Below are positions 1 to 8,981 of a stretch of 64,000 bases of DNA, piece after piece. Source of the DNA: Chitinophagales bacterium (GTDB lineage: Bacteria; Bacteroidota; Bacteroidia; Chitinophagales; Saprospiraceae). The translations under genes and the position numbers were made by a program. The DNA lies in the NCBI GenBank assembly GCA_022360175.1, contig JAKSDI010000025.1, positions 1-64,000 of the forward strand, written 5' to 3'. Each line of letters begins with the position of its first letter. Within the stretch, counting starts at the first letter, position 1. The notes below the pieces were generated by a model, which ran no database searches, was not told where the DNA came from, and was given only the letters and a program-made list of their open reading frames with translations.

Positions 1-348
1 AAAGACTTGTTCCGTTTCGGCAACTTCTACAGTTTGTTGTAGATAGGATTTTTTTTCATCAGCTTTAAATAATCGATTTGGAATTAGCGTGTTCTTCCCA
101 CCTGCCCATGCAATGCGGGTATTTCCATATCGATATTTAATAATTGGATCAAGATTGAGTAATTGTTCCAATTCAGAGCTGTCAGAAAAATTGTTCAGGG
201 TGTATGACTTGAGCGCCTGAAGATGTTGCTGGCTATCCAATACTACATAATCAAAACTGCCCATCCCTACAAGGATGGACAGTTCATAGGTGTTAGTATT
301 TTTCTTGGTAAAAGTATTTTCAACAATATCTTTGATTACCTTTCCCAA
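1..348 (-). CDS. DUF3822 family protein, C-terminus beyond window (partial)
   Basis: Reading the minus strand gives an uninterrupted frame of 116 codons that runs off the window start. It contains a segment reading YELSILVGMGSFDYVVLD, followed by HLQALKSY and a later RIAWAGGKNTLIPNRLF. This pattern fits the N-terminal half of DUF3822, a Bacteroidota-specific protein of unknown function thought to have an actin-like ATPase fold. No ATG lies in a sensible position. I chose the TTG at 346-348, which overlaps the end of the upstream gene by 13 bp; the true start could be another non-ATG codon. The overlap suggests translational coupling with the upstream pilin-like gene. Confidence 0.6.
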   Translation of the reverse strand, partial: MGKVIKDIVENTFTKKNTNTYELSILVGMGSFDYVVLDSQQHLQALKSYTLNNFSDSSELEQLLNLDPIIKYRYGNTRIAWAGGKNTLIPNRLFKADEKKSYLQQTVEVAETEQVF

Positions 349-920
349 TTGCCTGACAAGTTTGGTGCATTCATATTACCGAATTTGAGAATGCTATTTG
401 GGTCATAACCACTGTCATAACGTGCAAATCGAGGACTAGCATAAGGCCCCATAAATATTTTGCGACGAACCCCTACCTGCACAACTGGTACGTTGGTGCT
501 CTGGTAAGTGATCGTGTCAGCTTCAATATCAAAGCTGGCTCCACTACCATATGGAACAAATTGAAGAGAGTCCAGGTTAATACCCATTGCCTGAATAGAG
601 TCAATAGCTGGCATATAGGTGGTATCGTAAATGATTTCTCCTGTATAGTTAGGATCATCAGGGTCACCAATCACCTTGACAATAGCGAAACTATCAGTTT
701 CGAGTATCATCGCTAATGAATCGAAGTTAGGAGCAAAGCCACCTTTGATGTTACGGAAGGCTTCTTGTGCTGTACGAATCTTCATCAGTTTAGCAACTAC
801 TGCTCTTTCCCGCTTTTCTTTTTCAGCTTTGAATGCAATAGGTTCACGGATACTTCCGATTAGTACCCATACCAACCCCAGAACAATAACAGCCAGGACC
901 AAGTTGATTATAATTCTCAT
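336..920 (-). CDS. Membrane-anchored pilin-like protein of unknown function
   Basis: The 194-residue protein begins with a short basic stretch and one hydrophobic segment (residues 3-23), then a charged helix (about 28-50) containing RTAQEAFRNIKG and a mixed alpha/beta domain with many Asp and Thr residues. This architecture (N-terminal anchor, long amphipathic helix, small globular domain) resembles type IV pilin/pseudopilin-like proteins common in Bacteroidota, where the function is not established. Its 3' end overlaps the DUF3822 gene. It lies downstream of bactofilin on the same strand, 106 bp away, so the three genes may form an envelope or cell-shape cluster. The family assignment is by overall look only. 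Confidence 0.6.
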   Translation of the reverse strand: MRIIINLVLAVIVLGLVWVLIGSIREPIAFKAEKEKRERAVVAKLMKIRTAQEAFRNIKGGFAPNFDSLAMILETDSFAIVKVIGDPDDPNYTGEIIYDTTYMPAIDSIQAMGINLDSLQFVPYGSGASFDIEADTITYQSTNVPVVQVGVRRKIFMGPYASPRFARYDSGYDPNSILKFGNMNAPNLSGNWER

Positions 921-1026
921 TTTCCGGTTTGTTTTGACGCAATAATAAAGATTTTTAAATAAATATTGCTAGTACCTTACCGGCAATTTTACCACATTTC
1001 CACGACTATTGGTAACAATCTGCTGA

Positions 1027-1419
1027 TTAATTCCCAACCTTGCACTGTCCATTATAGGCAGCTCCTTCTTCTACTACCAAATATTTGGCAGTAATATCTC
1101 CGTCGATTTTTGCAGTACTCTTCAGTTGAAGAGAGCCTGCTACGGTCAGATTGCCAGTGATTTGTCCCATTATTACTGCTTCAGCAGCAGAAACTTCACC
1201 TTCTACTCTTCCTTTTTCACCAATCACCAAACGGTGATCACATTTAAGTGTACCTCTTAGTATTCCATCCAGGCGCACATTTTCAGTAGATGAAAAATCA
1301 CCTTCTATATGAGTACCTGCTGCAATAACGCAATTGGCATCTGTACTTTTAGCGAGATTACCTTTGCCATTGATATTTTTCTCGCTTTTGGGCTTAGATT
1401 TCATTGAAATTGTTGCCAT
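1027..1419 (-). CDS. Bactofilin family cytoskeletal protein
   Basis: This 130-residue protein has a disordered, Lys/Ser/Asn-rich N-terminus (about 1-27) followed by a short beta-helix built of repeats of the type G-x-I-x-G, for example GTHIEGDF, VRLDGILRGTL, GRVEGEV, GQITGNL and AKIDGDI. That is the hallmark of bactofilins (DUF583/PF04519), which polymerise without nucleotide and scaffold cell-wall synthesis or surface structures. Length and repeat number match small Bacteroidota bactofilins. It is transcribed divergently from tsaD and precedes the pilin-like gene on the same strand. Confidence 0.9.
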   Translation of the reverse strand: MATISMKSKPKSEKNINGKGNLAKSTDANCVIAAGTHIEGDFSSTENVRLDGILRGTLKCDHRLVIGEKGRVEGEVSAAEAVIMGQITGNLTVAGSLQLKSTAKIDGDITAKYLVVEEGAAYNGQCKVGN

Positions 1420-1534
1420 GAATTGTTAGTTTTTGGTAATTATTGGAAATTTGCGTTTTGTGTTGAAAGAATTCAGGCAGAAGTATTTTGAACACTTCGC
1501 CTACAAATTAAAAAAATATTTATTCATTTATTAG

Positions 1535-2533
1535 ATGAGTACGATAATTTTAGGAATAGAATCTTCCTGTGATGATACTTCCGCTTCCATATTAAAGGAT
1601 GGGAAAATATTGAGCAATTGCATCGCCAACCAGGATGCTCACCGTTTATACGGGGGAGTAGTACCTGAAGTTGCATCAAGAGCGCATCAAAAAAATATTA
1701 TCCCTGTTGTGGATTTAGCAATCCGGCAGGCCGGGATTAACAAGCAGGATATAGATGCGATTGCTTTTACTAAAGGGCCTGGATTGATAGGTTCTCTTAT
1801 TGTAGGGGTTTCATTTGCAAAGGCATATGCTTTAAGCCTTGGTATTCCTATGATAGAAGTACATCACATGCAGGCACACGTATTAGCGCATTTCGCAGAG
1901 CAGCCCCATCCAGCCTTTCCCTTCCTGTGCTTAACCGTTTCAGGGGGGCACACCCAAATTGTATTAGTCAAGAGCCATCTGGAAATGGAAGTGATCGGAC
2001 ATACTTTGGATGATGCAGCCGGAGAGGCCTTTGACAAAACAGGTAAGTTATTAGGACTGGATTATCCGGCAGGCCCGATTATTGATCGCTTAGCGCAGGA
2101 TGGAAATGCCCGGTTTGAATTTCCTGAGCCCAAAATTCAAGGATTGAATTTTAGTTTTAGTGGATTAAAGACATCTATCTTATACTTTTTAAAAGAAGAA
2201 TTAAAAAAAGATCCTCACTTCATAAAAAATAGTATGAATGATATCTGTGCTTCTGTGCAGGCTCGTATCATCAGTATATTGATGGCAAAGCTGAAGCGGG
2301 CTTCAAGAGAAACAGGTATTAAAGAAATTGCCATCGCTGGTGGAGTATCGGCTAACTCAGGCCTGCGGAAAGCTCTTCAGGAAAATGCAGCACGTTTTGG
2401 ATGGAATGCCCATATCCCTAAAATCGAATACTGTACAGATAATGCTGCTATGATTGCTGTAGCGGGATATTATAAGTTTCTAGAGGGAGTGTTTGTTGGG
2501 CAAGAGGTAGCGCCTGTTGCGAGGTGGAAATAA
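1535..2533 (+). CDS. tsaD: tRNA N6-adenosine threonylcarbamoyltransferase TsaD
   Basis: TsaD transfers the threonylcarbamoyl group to A37 of ANN-decoding tRNAs (t6A synthesis), acting with TsaB and TsaE in the cytoplasm. The 332-residue protein is full length for the family. It starts with the ASKHA phosphate-1 motif (GIESSCDDTS, residues 7-16). It carries GPGL at 81-84, the metal-binding HHMQAH motif at 110-115, VSGGHT at 135-140 and a C-terminal YCTDNAAM segment, all typical of TsaD/Kae1. It is transcribed alone, divergently from bactofilin. A GTGA-rich repeat lies directly downstream. Confidence 0.96.
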   Translation: MSTIILGIESSCDDTSASILKDGKILSNCIANQDAHRLYGGVVPEVASRAHQKNIIPVVDLAIRQAGINKQDIDAIAFTKGPGLIGSLIVGVSFAKAYALSLGIPMIEVHHMQAHVLAHFAEQPHPAFPFLCLTVSGGHTQIVLVKSHLEMEVIGHTLDDAAGEAFDKTGKLLGLDYPAGPIIDRLAQDGNARFEFPEPKIQGLNFSFSGLKTSILYFLKEELKKDPHFIKNSMNDICASVQARIISILMAKLKRASRETGIKEIAIAGGVSANSGLRKALQENAARFGWNAHIPKIEYCTDNAAMIAVAGYYKFLEGVFVGQEVAPVARWK

Positions 2534-2862
2534 GGAGGTGATTATAGGGTGATGTCCCGATTACGCTTATCAGCTACGTTGGGCGAAGGGTGATGTGGTG
2601 GTGGTATTTCGGTTTTCTGGTGTGGCGGTTTAGGAAAGTTTAGAAGGGTTTAAGGAGGTTTAGGAGGTAAGCGATTTATCGTATTCAACTATAGAGGGGT
2701 GATGACGATGTGGTAGGTGAAAGGTAATTAGTGAGAAGTGATTGGTGATTGGTCCGAGGTGATACGACATGCCAAAACCAGGATCTCCAGGCTATTTTAA
2801 ATAGGGTTTTTCAATTCACAATAATAATAATATATTAAAGGATTATTTATTAAATAAAAGCT
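2534..2862 (+). repeat. Intergenic GTGA-rich repeat, copy A of a dispersed family
   Basis: The stretch after tsaD holds no gene. It contains a 30-bp core at 2550-2579 (TGATGTCCCGATTACGCTTA, then TCAGCTACGT) that recurs at 10512-10541 and, inverted, at 39047-39076. The core is followed by G-rich, GTGATG-type sequence. Within it, 2627-2668 is a run of about four 10-bp units close to GGTTTAGGAA. Near 2730-2750 there is GTGATTGGTGATTGG, also present in the third copy. Strong G/T strand bias, lack of start codons in sensible contexts and recurrence all point to a non-coding repeat. Confidence 0.7.
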
Positions 2863-3330
2863 ATGAAACGACTATTGATTGCCTGTTTTCTTTGTATTAG
2901 TATGGCCTCATTTGCTCAATCAGGACTAGCTGGTATCTGGGAGGGAACCATCACTTATGGTGGGATAGAATCTCAAACCGGATATAAGTTTGAATTATTT
3001 CTGGAGTTGGAAGGAAAGTATATTAAAGGGCGTTCTTATATCTATATACGGCCTGATAGTATTATCCACCAAGACTTGAGTGGCAGGATGTATGAAGATC
3101 GGTCAATATATTTAAAAGAAGTGAATGTAGATTATAGTGATCCTGAATCTTTTGATTCTAGAGATGAAGTACCAGAAGATTTATTTGTTCGAAAGTATCA
3201 ATTTATATATAATCGGAGTATTTGGGATTCTAGTATAGAAGGGTATTGGCAGGAAATGATACCTACGCCATTTGACTACAGAAGAGATCGAGGGAGAATC
3301 AAATTGAAAAAGAAATCTTCAAAGGCATAA
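2863..3330 (+). CDS. Secreted small hypothetical protein, lipocalin-like
   Basis: The 155-residue product starts with a clear signal peptide (MKRLLIACFLCISMASFAQ, cleavage after about residue 19). The mature part begins GLAGIWEGTITYGG and has alternating beta-strand-like segments ending in a Lys-rich tail (KLKKKSSKA). A GxWxG start followed by antiparallel strands suggests a lipocalin-like beta barrel, but I do not recognise a defined family. It has its own intergenic space upstream and ends 37 bp before the first polyphosphate kinase gene, so co-transcription with it is possible. Confidence 0.7.
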   Translation: MKRLLIACFLCISMASFAQSGLAGIWEGTITYGGIESQTGYKFELFLELEGKYIKGRSYIYIRPDSIIHQDLSGRMYEDRSIYLKEVNVDYSDPESFDSRDEVPEDLFVRKYQFIYNRSIWDSSIEGYWQEMIPTPFDYRRDRGRIKLKKKSSKA

Positions 3331-3367
3331 TCTTATAAGGTATGCTGCATAGAGAAAAAAGGAATAT

Positions 3368-4216
3368 ATGAGTTTTAGATCTGAGCATTTGTTAAGTGCA
3401 AAAACAAGAGATGACTTAATTGCTATTGCGAAAGAAAATAATATTTCTATATCCAAAACACTGGTTAAGTTAAGATATGAGGCAGAGCTACATCAATTAC
3501 AATCTGAATTGGTAAATCTTCAAAAGTGGATTGCCCAAAAGAAAATGAGAGTAGCGGTCATATTTGAAGGAAGGGATGCTGCTGGAAAAGGAGGTTCTAT
3601 CAAACGTTTTAAAGAACATTTAAGTCCTCGTTCATCAAGAGTAGTAGCTTTGGATAAGCCAACAGAAGTTGAAAAGGGGCAATGGTATTTTAGGCGGTAC
3701 ATTAAGGTATTGCCCAATCCAGGAGAGATTGTGTTTTTTGATAGAAGCTGGTACAATCGGGCAGTAGTAGAGCCGGTAATGGGATTTTGTTCCAAAGAAC
3801 AGTATAATAAATTTATGGTTCAAGTGCCGGAATTTGAACACCTGCTGTATGAGGATAATTTGAAGATTATCAAATTTTGGTTTTCTATTTCTAAAGAAGA
3901 ACAAAAAAAGAGGTTTGATGCAAGGTTGAGCAATCCTCTAAAGCGGTGGAAATTTAGCCCTGTAGATATGAAAGGGCAGGAATTATGGGATAGGTACACT
4001 TACTATAAAGAGCAAATGTTTAGCAAAACCCATACTAATTTTAGCCCCTGGATAATTGTTAAAACTAATGATAAAAAGGAGGCGAGATTAGAAAGTATGA
4101 GGTATGTACTATCACAATTTGAGTATGAAGGAAAGGGAGATTCAGAAATTTCTCTTTTACCGGATCCTAATATCATTATGAGATACCACAGAAGCGCTGT
4201 TCAAATTGATATATAA
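3368..4216 (+). CDS. ppk2: Polyphosphate kinase 2 family protein (first of tandem pair)
   Basis: PPK2 enzymes move phosphate between polyphosphate and nucleotides. The 282-residue single-domain protein has Walker A GRDAAGKGG at 68-76, the lid-region RYIKVLPNPGE (111-121) and Walker B FFDRSWYNRA (123-132), followed by the VVEPVMGF stretch typical of PPK2. This is the short, one-domain form. A GGA a few bases before the ATG could serve as ribosome binding site. The stop lies 19 bp before the second PPK2 gene, so the two are surely co-transcribed. Which nucleotide it prefers (NDP or NMP) cannot be told from the sequence. Confidence 0.93.
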   Translation: MSFRSEHLLSAKTRDDLIAIAKENNISISKTLVKLRYEAELHQLQSELVNLQKWIAQKKMRVAVIFEGRDAAGKGGSIKRFKEHLSPRSSRVVALDKPTEVEKGQWYFRRYIKVLPNPGEIVFFDRSWYNRAVVEPVMGFCSKEQYNKFMVQVPEFEHLLYEDNLKIIKFWFSISKEEQKKRFDARLSNPLKRWKFSPVDMKGQELWDRYTYYKEQMFSKTHTNFSPWIIVKTNDKKEARLESMRYVLSQFEYEGKGDSEISLLPDPNIIMRYHRSAVQIDI

Positions 4217-4235
4217 AGTACCAAAAGACTAAGTA

Positions 4236-5009
4236 ATGAGTGAAAAGAAATTTACAGAGGAAGAAATAGAACTGCTTAATTCGAAAATTGGCTTATATGC
4301 TCTTTTGAGAAGCAAAAAATTCAATATAGATAAGGTACTAAGGGAGGTAAAGTATACTGCTGAATTGAAAAGGCGGCAGGAAAAATTAATAAAGCTTCAA
4401 AATTGGGTATTAAAAAATGATCAAAAAGTAGTGATCCTTTTCGAAGGGAGAGATGCTGCAGGTAAAGGAGGCGCCATTAGGCGTATTACGGAATATATTA
4501 ATCCGAGACATTTTAGAACCGTTGCATTAAATATTCCTACGGATGATGAGAAGAGGCAGTGGTTTTTCCAACGATACATTAATGAACTGCCAAAACCAGG
4601 AGAAATTGTATTCTTTGACAGGAGTTGGTACAATCGGGCAGTAGTAGAGCCGGTAAATAATTTTTGCACTGAAAGGGAGTATCAGATATTTATGTCTCAG
4701 GTCAATGATTTTGAAAAAATGCTCATTGAGTCGGATACTCATCTGATTAAACTGTATTTCTCTATATCAAAAAAAGAACAGGCGAGGAGATTTAAAGAAA
4801 TAAAAGAAAATCCTTTGAAGCGATGGAAAATGACAGCTGTGGATGAGAAAGCTCAGGCTTTATGGGATGATTATACTCGCTATAAAAGAAAAATGTTTGA
4901 AGCTACTGATACAAAGCATGCGCCATGGAAAATCATCGATGCTAATAATAAAGCGGATGCTCGATTAGAAGCGATCGAACATATATTAAATGTTATTCCT
5001 TATGATTGA
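4236..5009 (+). CDS. ppk2: Polyphosphate kinase 2 family protein (second of tandem pair)
   Basis: This 257-residue protein is a paralogue of its upstream neighbour. It has Walker A GRDAAGKGG at 71-79 and Walker B FFDRSWYNRAVVEPV from 126, and the same NPLKRWK motif near the C-terminal third. It lacks about 20 C-terminal residues present in the first copy. The two diverge clearly outside the motifs, so this is an old duplication, possibly with different nucleotide preference (for example one NDP-acting and one NMP-acting). A hairpin follows immediately. Confidence 0.93.
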   Translation: MSEKKFTEEEIELLNSKIGLYALLRSKKFNIDKVLREVKYTAELKRRQEKLIKLQNWVLKNDQKVVILFEGRDAAGKGGAIRRITEYINPRHFRTVALNIPTDDEKRQWFFQRYINELPKPGEIVFFDRSWYNRAVVEPVNNFCTEREYQIFMSQVNDFEKMLIESDTHLIKLYFSISKKEQARRFKEIKENPLKRWKMTAVDEKAQALWDDYTRYKRKMFEATDTKHAPWKIIDANNKADARLEAIEHILNVIPYD

Positions 5010-5011
5010 AA

Positions 5012-5044
5012 GCCAAGCATTTTATAAAAAACAAAATGCTTGGC
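5012..5044. terminator. Hairpin between convergent ppk2 and thiolase genes
   Basis: A perfect 12-bp stem (GCCAAGCATTTT / AAAATGCTTGGC) with a 9-nt A-rich loop sits just after the ppk2 stop and 30 bp from the end of the convergent thiolase gene. No long T-run follows on the plus strand. Its position suggests a shared bidirectional terminator. Confidence 0.6.
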
Positions 5045-5073
5045 CCTTATTGGAATTTCAGATCAGGTAGAAC

Positions 5074-6246
5074 TTAGTTCAACAATTCGTAGATTCCTGC
5101 AATACCTTGTCCGCCACCTACACATGCAGTCACCATGCCATACTTATTGTTGCGGCGACGCATTTCATTGAATAATTGAGTAGACAATTTGGCACCAGTA
5201 CATCCCAGTGGATGCCCAAGAGCTATCGCACCACCATTCACATTGACGATATCAGGATTTAAGCCAGCTTCCTGAATAACTGCTAAAGATTGAGCAGCAA
5301 AAGCTTCATTCAACTCAATAAGATCGATGTCATTGAGCTTGAGGCCTGCATACTGAAGTGCTTTAGGAATGGCTGCGCAAGGCCCTATACCCATGTATAA
5401 AGGGTCTACACCTGCTACAGAGCAAGATGCCATGCGAGCGATAGGAGTGAGGTTTAATTGTTTTACCATTTCTTCGCTCATTACAAGTGTAAATGCAGCT
5501 CCATCAGATGTTTGAGAAGAATTGCCAGCAGTAACAACACCACGATTAGCAAAAACCGGGCGTAATTTCCCCAGCACTTCAATGGAAGTACTACGGCGCA
5601 CACCTTCATCAACAGCTACAGTGTGTTCACTTTTAACTCTTTTATTGTCAACAACCTGCACATCTTCTACTGTTACAGGTACAATCTGATCTGTAAAAAA
5701 GCCCTGATCTATAGCATTGGCTGCTTTTTGATGAGAATTGAAGGCAAACTCATCTGAAGCATCCCTACTGATATTGTATTTGTTGGCAACGGCTTCCGCT
5801 GTTAAGCCCATGCTGGCCAAATAGTTAGGAGTAGAAGAGGCTACCTTATAGCTGGGAGCTAATTTATAACCCGTCATAGGGATCATGCTCATATTTTCAG
5901 TACCTCCTGCAATATAAATTTGCCCCATGCCAGCCTTGATTTTAGCAACGGCTATAGAGATTGTTTCCAATCCCGATGCACAGTAGCGATTAACTGTCAT
6001 GCCAGGGACTTCTTTACCCAATGCTCGCATAGAAATTTGACGCCCAATTTGCAGGCCTTGCTCTCCTTCTGGATTGGCACATCCTACAATCACATCATCT
6101 ACTAATCTAGGATCCAGTTCTGGAGTTTGCTCCAATAGATGTTTGATGACATCTACTGCCAGGTCATCAGAGCGATAATTACGAAATCCACCTTTTTTTG
6201 CTTTACCTACGGCAGATCTATATGCTTTTACAATATATGCTTCCAT
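5074..6246 (-). CDS. fadA: Acetyl-CoA acyltransferase (thiolase), beta-oxidation
   Basis: Thiolases cleave 3-ketoacyl-CoA to acetyl-CoA and a shortened acyl-CoA. The 390-residue protein has the nucleophilic Cys89 (NRYCASGLE), the His345 loop ([14 protein letters not shown]) and the second catalytic Cys375 (TACVGGGQG). This is the complete thiolase triad at the usual family length. It lies 29 bp downstream of the FadN-like multifunctional enzyme on the same strand, so the pair forms a fatty-acid beta-oxidation operon. The context favours the degradative enzyme over a biosynthetic acetoacetyl-CoA thiolase. Confidence 0.94.
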   Translation of the reverse strand: MEAYIVKAYRSAVGKAKKGGFRNYRSDDLAVDVIKHLLEQTPELDPRLVDDVIVGCANPEGEQGLQIGRQISMRALGKEVPGMTVNRYCASGLETISIAVAKIKAGMGQIYIAGGTENMSMIPMTGYKLAPSYKVASSTPNYLASMGLTAEAVANKYNISRDASDEFAFNSHQKAANAIDQGFFTDQIVPVTVEDVQVVDNKRVKSEHTVAVDEGVRRSTSIEVLGKLRPVFANRGVVTAGNSSQTSDGAAFTLVMSEEMVKQLNLTPIARMASCSVAGVDPLYMGIGPCAAIPKALQYAGLKLNDIDLIELNEAFAAQSLAVIQEAGLNPDIVNVNGGAIALGHPLGCTGAKLSTQLFNEMRRRNNKYGMVTACVGGGQGIAGIYELLN

Positions 6247-6275
6247 GATTATTGCTTTCTTAAGATTGAATAGTT

Positions 6276-8666
6276 TTAATTTCTCAGCGGCTTATTGGTT
6301 TGTAACATATGCTGTATACGTTCCAGCGTTTTCTGCTCACCACAAAGACTGAGGAATGCTTCACGTTCGACATCCAGGAGGTATTGTTCTGATACTTTTT
6401 GTGTGCCTGTAAGGTCACCCCCGCAAAGTACCCATGCTACTTTATGAGCAATTTTAATGTCGTGTTCTGATGCGTATCGGCCTAGTCGCAATTCGTTGGC
6501 AGCAGTATAAAGTGCTGCAAGTCCCTGACGGCCCAAAACGGTTACATCTTTCCTTTGAATTGGCTGCACATAGTTTTTAGCTAATTCCAATACCTTTTCC
6601 TTGGCTTCAGCTATATTGCGATCACGATTGATAACCACACTATCTTTGGCTAGTAAATAATTATGATCGAAAGCTTCATATGCAGAAGTAGCTACACTTG
6701 CCATAGCAATCGTCTTGAATTGCTCTATCAGTGTAGGTATCTGTACATCTCCTTCGAAGAAGCGGTCAGATGCTCTTAAGGCAAATTCTTTGGTGCCACC
6801 ACCACCTGGTATCAATCCTACACCAACTTCTACTAATCCTATATAGGACTCAGCTGCGCAAATAGCAGCATCACAGTGCATGATGGTTTCACAACCTCCA
6901 CCAAAGACATAACCCTGAGTAGCTGCTACTACAGGTATGCTGGAATAACGACAACGCATAGTTGTCTGCTGGAAAAGATTGACGGCCATATTCAGTTCGT
7001 CAAACTCTTGCTGATAAGCCAGCATGGCAATCATCATCAGATTGGCTCCTACCGTAAAATTGGTAGCATTATTGCCTATTACAAGCCCTTGCCAATCTCC
7101 TTCTTCTGCAATCTGGATAGCTTCATTCATCCCTCTTAATACACCTTCTCCAATCGCATTATGTGGGCTGGTAAATTCAAGACAAAGAACACCATCTCCA
7201 ATATCGTGAAGGACTACTTCACTATTTTTGAATACAGGCGCCTGATCACGGTAATTATCCAGTATAATGTATTGATCTGTCCCAGGTACAACCTTATACG
7301 ATTTACTCTCCTGGTCATAGTATAATTGACGGCCTCCTTCTCTCTTGTAAAAAGATTCGTTGCCAGCATCAAGCATTTCTTTTACCCAATCTGCAATTGT
7401 TTCTCCCTGTGCTTCTGCCAGTTCTATGCCTTTTTTCAAGCCTATAATATCCCAATATTCAAAAGGCCCTATTTCCCATGCATAACCTGCTTTCATAGCA
7501 TCGTCAATGCTGTACAGATTATCTGATATCTCCGGTATGCGATTAGATACATATGCGAATAGGCCTAGCAGTGATTGCTTGATTAATGCTCCTCCTTTAT
7601 CATCGGCATCAAAAATGGCCTGGATTCTTTTTGAAAGATTATCTACCTGTTTAGCCACTTTTAGACTGGGAAGGCTTGGTTTTTGCTGCTCTTCGTATTC
7701 AAGCGTTTCCAGATTGAGCGCTAGAATTTTTCGTTTGCCCCTCTCATCTTTTTCGTTGGTCTTTTTATAAAAACCTTGCCCGGATTTATTCCCCAGGAAG
7801 TTGTTGTCTAATAAAAATTGCAGGTATTTAGGAATTTCGAAGGTAGTTGCCTGTTCATCGTTGGGACAATTTTGCTTAATGCCCTGAATTACCTTAGCAG
7901 CAGTATCGTGCCCTACCAAATCACCCAGGCGGAATGTACCTGTTTTAGGCCGTCCAATAGCAGGGCCCGTTAATTTATCAACCGTTTCTATACGCAACCC
8001 CAGTTCCGTAGTGAGTTGATATATTTTAGCCATAGCGTATACACCAACACGGTTGGCAATAAATGCAGGAGTGTCTTTACAAAGTACAGTCTGTTTGCCC
8101 AGGAATTGATCTCCATAGTGCATGAAGAAGTCAATTATTTCCGGATCGGTCTTTGGGGTAGGAATGATTTCCAGCAAACGCATATAACGGGCTGGATTAA
8201 AAAAGTGAGTACCACAGAAGTGTTTCTGAAAATCTTCAGAACGGCCATCCAGCATCAGATGAATTGGTATTCCTGAAGTATTAGAAGAGACAAGGCTTCC
8301 TGTGCGACGGTGCTGATCAACCTGCTCAAATATTTTTTGTTTGATATCAAGGCGTTCTACAACTACTTCTATGATCCAGTCACAATCATTGATTTTAGAG
8401 AAGTCATCGTCAAAGTTGCCGGTAGTAATTCTGCTGGAAAAACTTTTGTGATAAAGTGGTGCAGGTTTGCTTTTGATTGCTTTTTTTAATGCTTCATTGG
8501 CTACACTATTGCGGACAGCAGCTGACTTCAGCTTTTCTTCTTCTATTCCCCTTGGGAGAATATCTAGCATGAGTACCTCAAGTCCAATATTAGCCAAATG
8601 GCAAGCAATGCCTGATCCCATCACACCAGATCCCAGCACTGCAACTTTTTTAATTCTTCTGCTCAT
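6276..8666 (-). CDS. fadN: 3-hydroxyacyl-CoA dehydrogenase / enoyl-CoA hydratase, FadN type
   Basis: This 796-residue enzyme performs the hydration and NAD-dependent oxidation steps of beta-oxidation. The N-terminal Rossmann domain begins KVAVLGSGVMGSGIACHLA (residues 7-25, GxGxxG). A second dehydrogenase domain starts near 195 (CKDTPAFIANRVGVY) and a repeated dehydrogenase-like segment lies around 360-440. A crotonase domain at about 480-680 has FGGGCE and EVGVGLIPGGGG, which form the oxyanion hole and catalytic glutamates. The order dehydrogenase first, crotonase last is that of Bacillus FadN, not E. coli FadB. Together with the downstream thiolase it makes a compact operon. No acyl-CoA dehydrogenase lies beside it. 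Confidence 0.92.
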   Translation of the reverse strand: MSRRIKKVAVLGSGVMGSGIACHLANIGLEVLMLDILPRGIEEEKLKSAAVRNSVANEALKKAIKSKPAPLYHKSFSSRITTGNFDDDFSKINDCDWIIEVVVERLDIKQKIFEQVDQHRRTGSLVSSNTSGIPIHLMLDGRSEDFQKHFCGTHFFNPARYMRLLEIIPTPKTDPEIIDFFMHYGDQFLGKQTVLCKDTPAFIANRVGVYAMAKIYQLTTELGLRIETVDKLTGPAIGRPKTGTFRLGDLVGHDTAAKVIQGIKQNCPNDEQATTFEIPKYLQFLLDNNFLGNKSGQGFYKKTNEKDERGKRKILALNLETLEYEEQQKPSLPSLKVAKQVDNLSKRIQAIFDADDKGGALIKQSLLGLFAYVSNRIPEISDNLYSIDDAMKAGYAWEIGPFEYWDIIGLKKGIELAEAQGETIADWVKEMLDAGNESFYKREGGRQLYYDQESKSYKVVPGTDQYIILDNYRDQAPVFKNSEVVLHDIGDGVLCLEFTSPHNAIGEGVLRGMNEAIQIAEEGDWQGLVIGNNATNFTVGANLMMIAMLAYQQEFDELNMAVNLFQQTTMRCRYSSIPVVAATQGYVFGGGCETIMHCDAAICAAESYIGLVEVGVGLIPGGGGTKEFALRASDRFFEGDVQIPTLIEQFKTIAMASVATSAYEAFDHNYLLAKDSVVINRDRNIAEAKEKVLELAKNYVQPIQRKDVTVLGRQGLAALYTAANELRLGRYASEHDIKIAHKVAWVLCGGDLTGTQKVSEQYLLDVEREAFLSLCGEQKTLERIQHMLQTNKPLRN

Positions 8667-8981
8667 TGAGTTAAGTGATTAAATCCTAAACGATATTTTT
8701 ATTTATTGATCTGCCCTCAAAGAAAGGGCTTTGAAAAGTAGGCTCAATAGCCTAACAATAGCGATATTCATAAGGTTGGCTAAAGGTAGCGAAAATTCGC
8801 TAATAGAGCAAGTCGCAACATCATTTGGGTATTTATAGGGGGGAATAAATAATATTATTAATAATTTTCCCATAATAACTTCAAAATTTTGCAGTTAGTT
8901 TAATAATTTGGCGATTTACAAATACGTTTACTTGCCACGAGCAAGCATTGCTCTATGTAAATAATACAACAAGATTCATTC
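8667..8981. other. Divergent intergenic region fadN/exbB with small inverted repeats
   Basis: No gene is visible here. The region drives fadN leftward and exbB rightward. It holds three inverted repeats: GCCCT/AGGGC at 8713-8729, TAGCGAA-AA-TTCGCTA at 8787-8802, and GAGCAA-GCA-TTGCTC at 8939-8953 just before exbB. The second is compact enough to be a repressor operator, for instance for a fatty-acid-responsive regulator, but nothing identifies the protein. I found no clear TAnnTTTG element for exbB. Confidence 0.4.
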
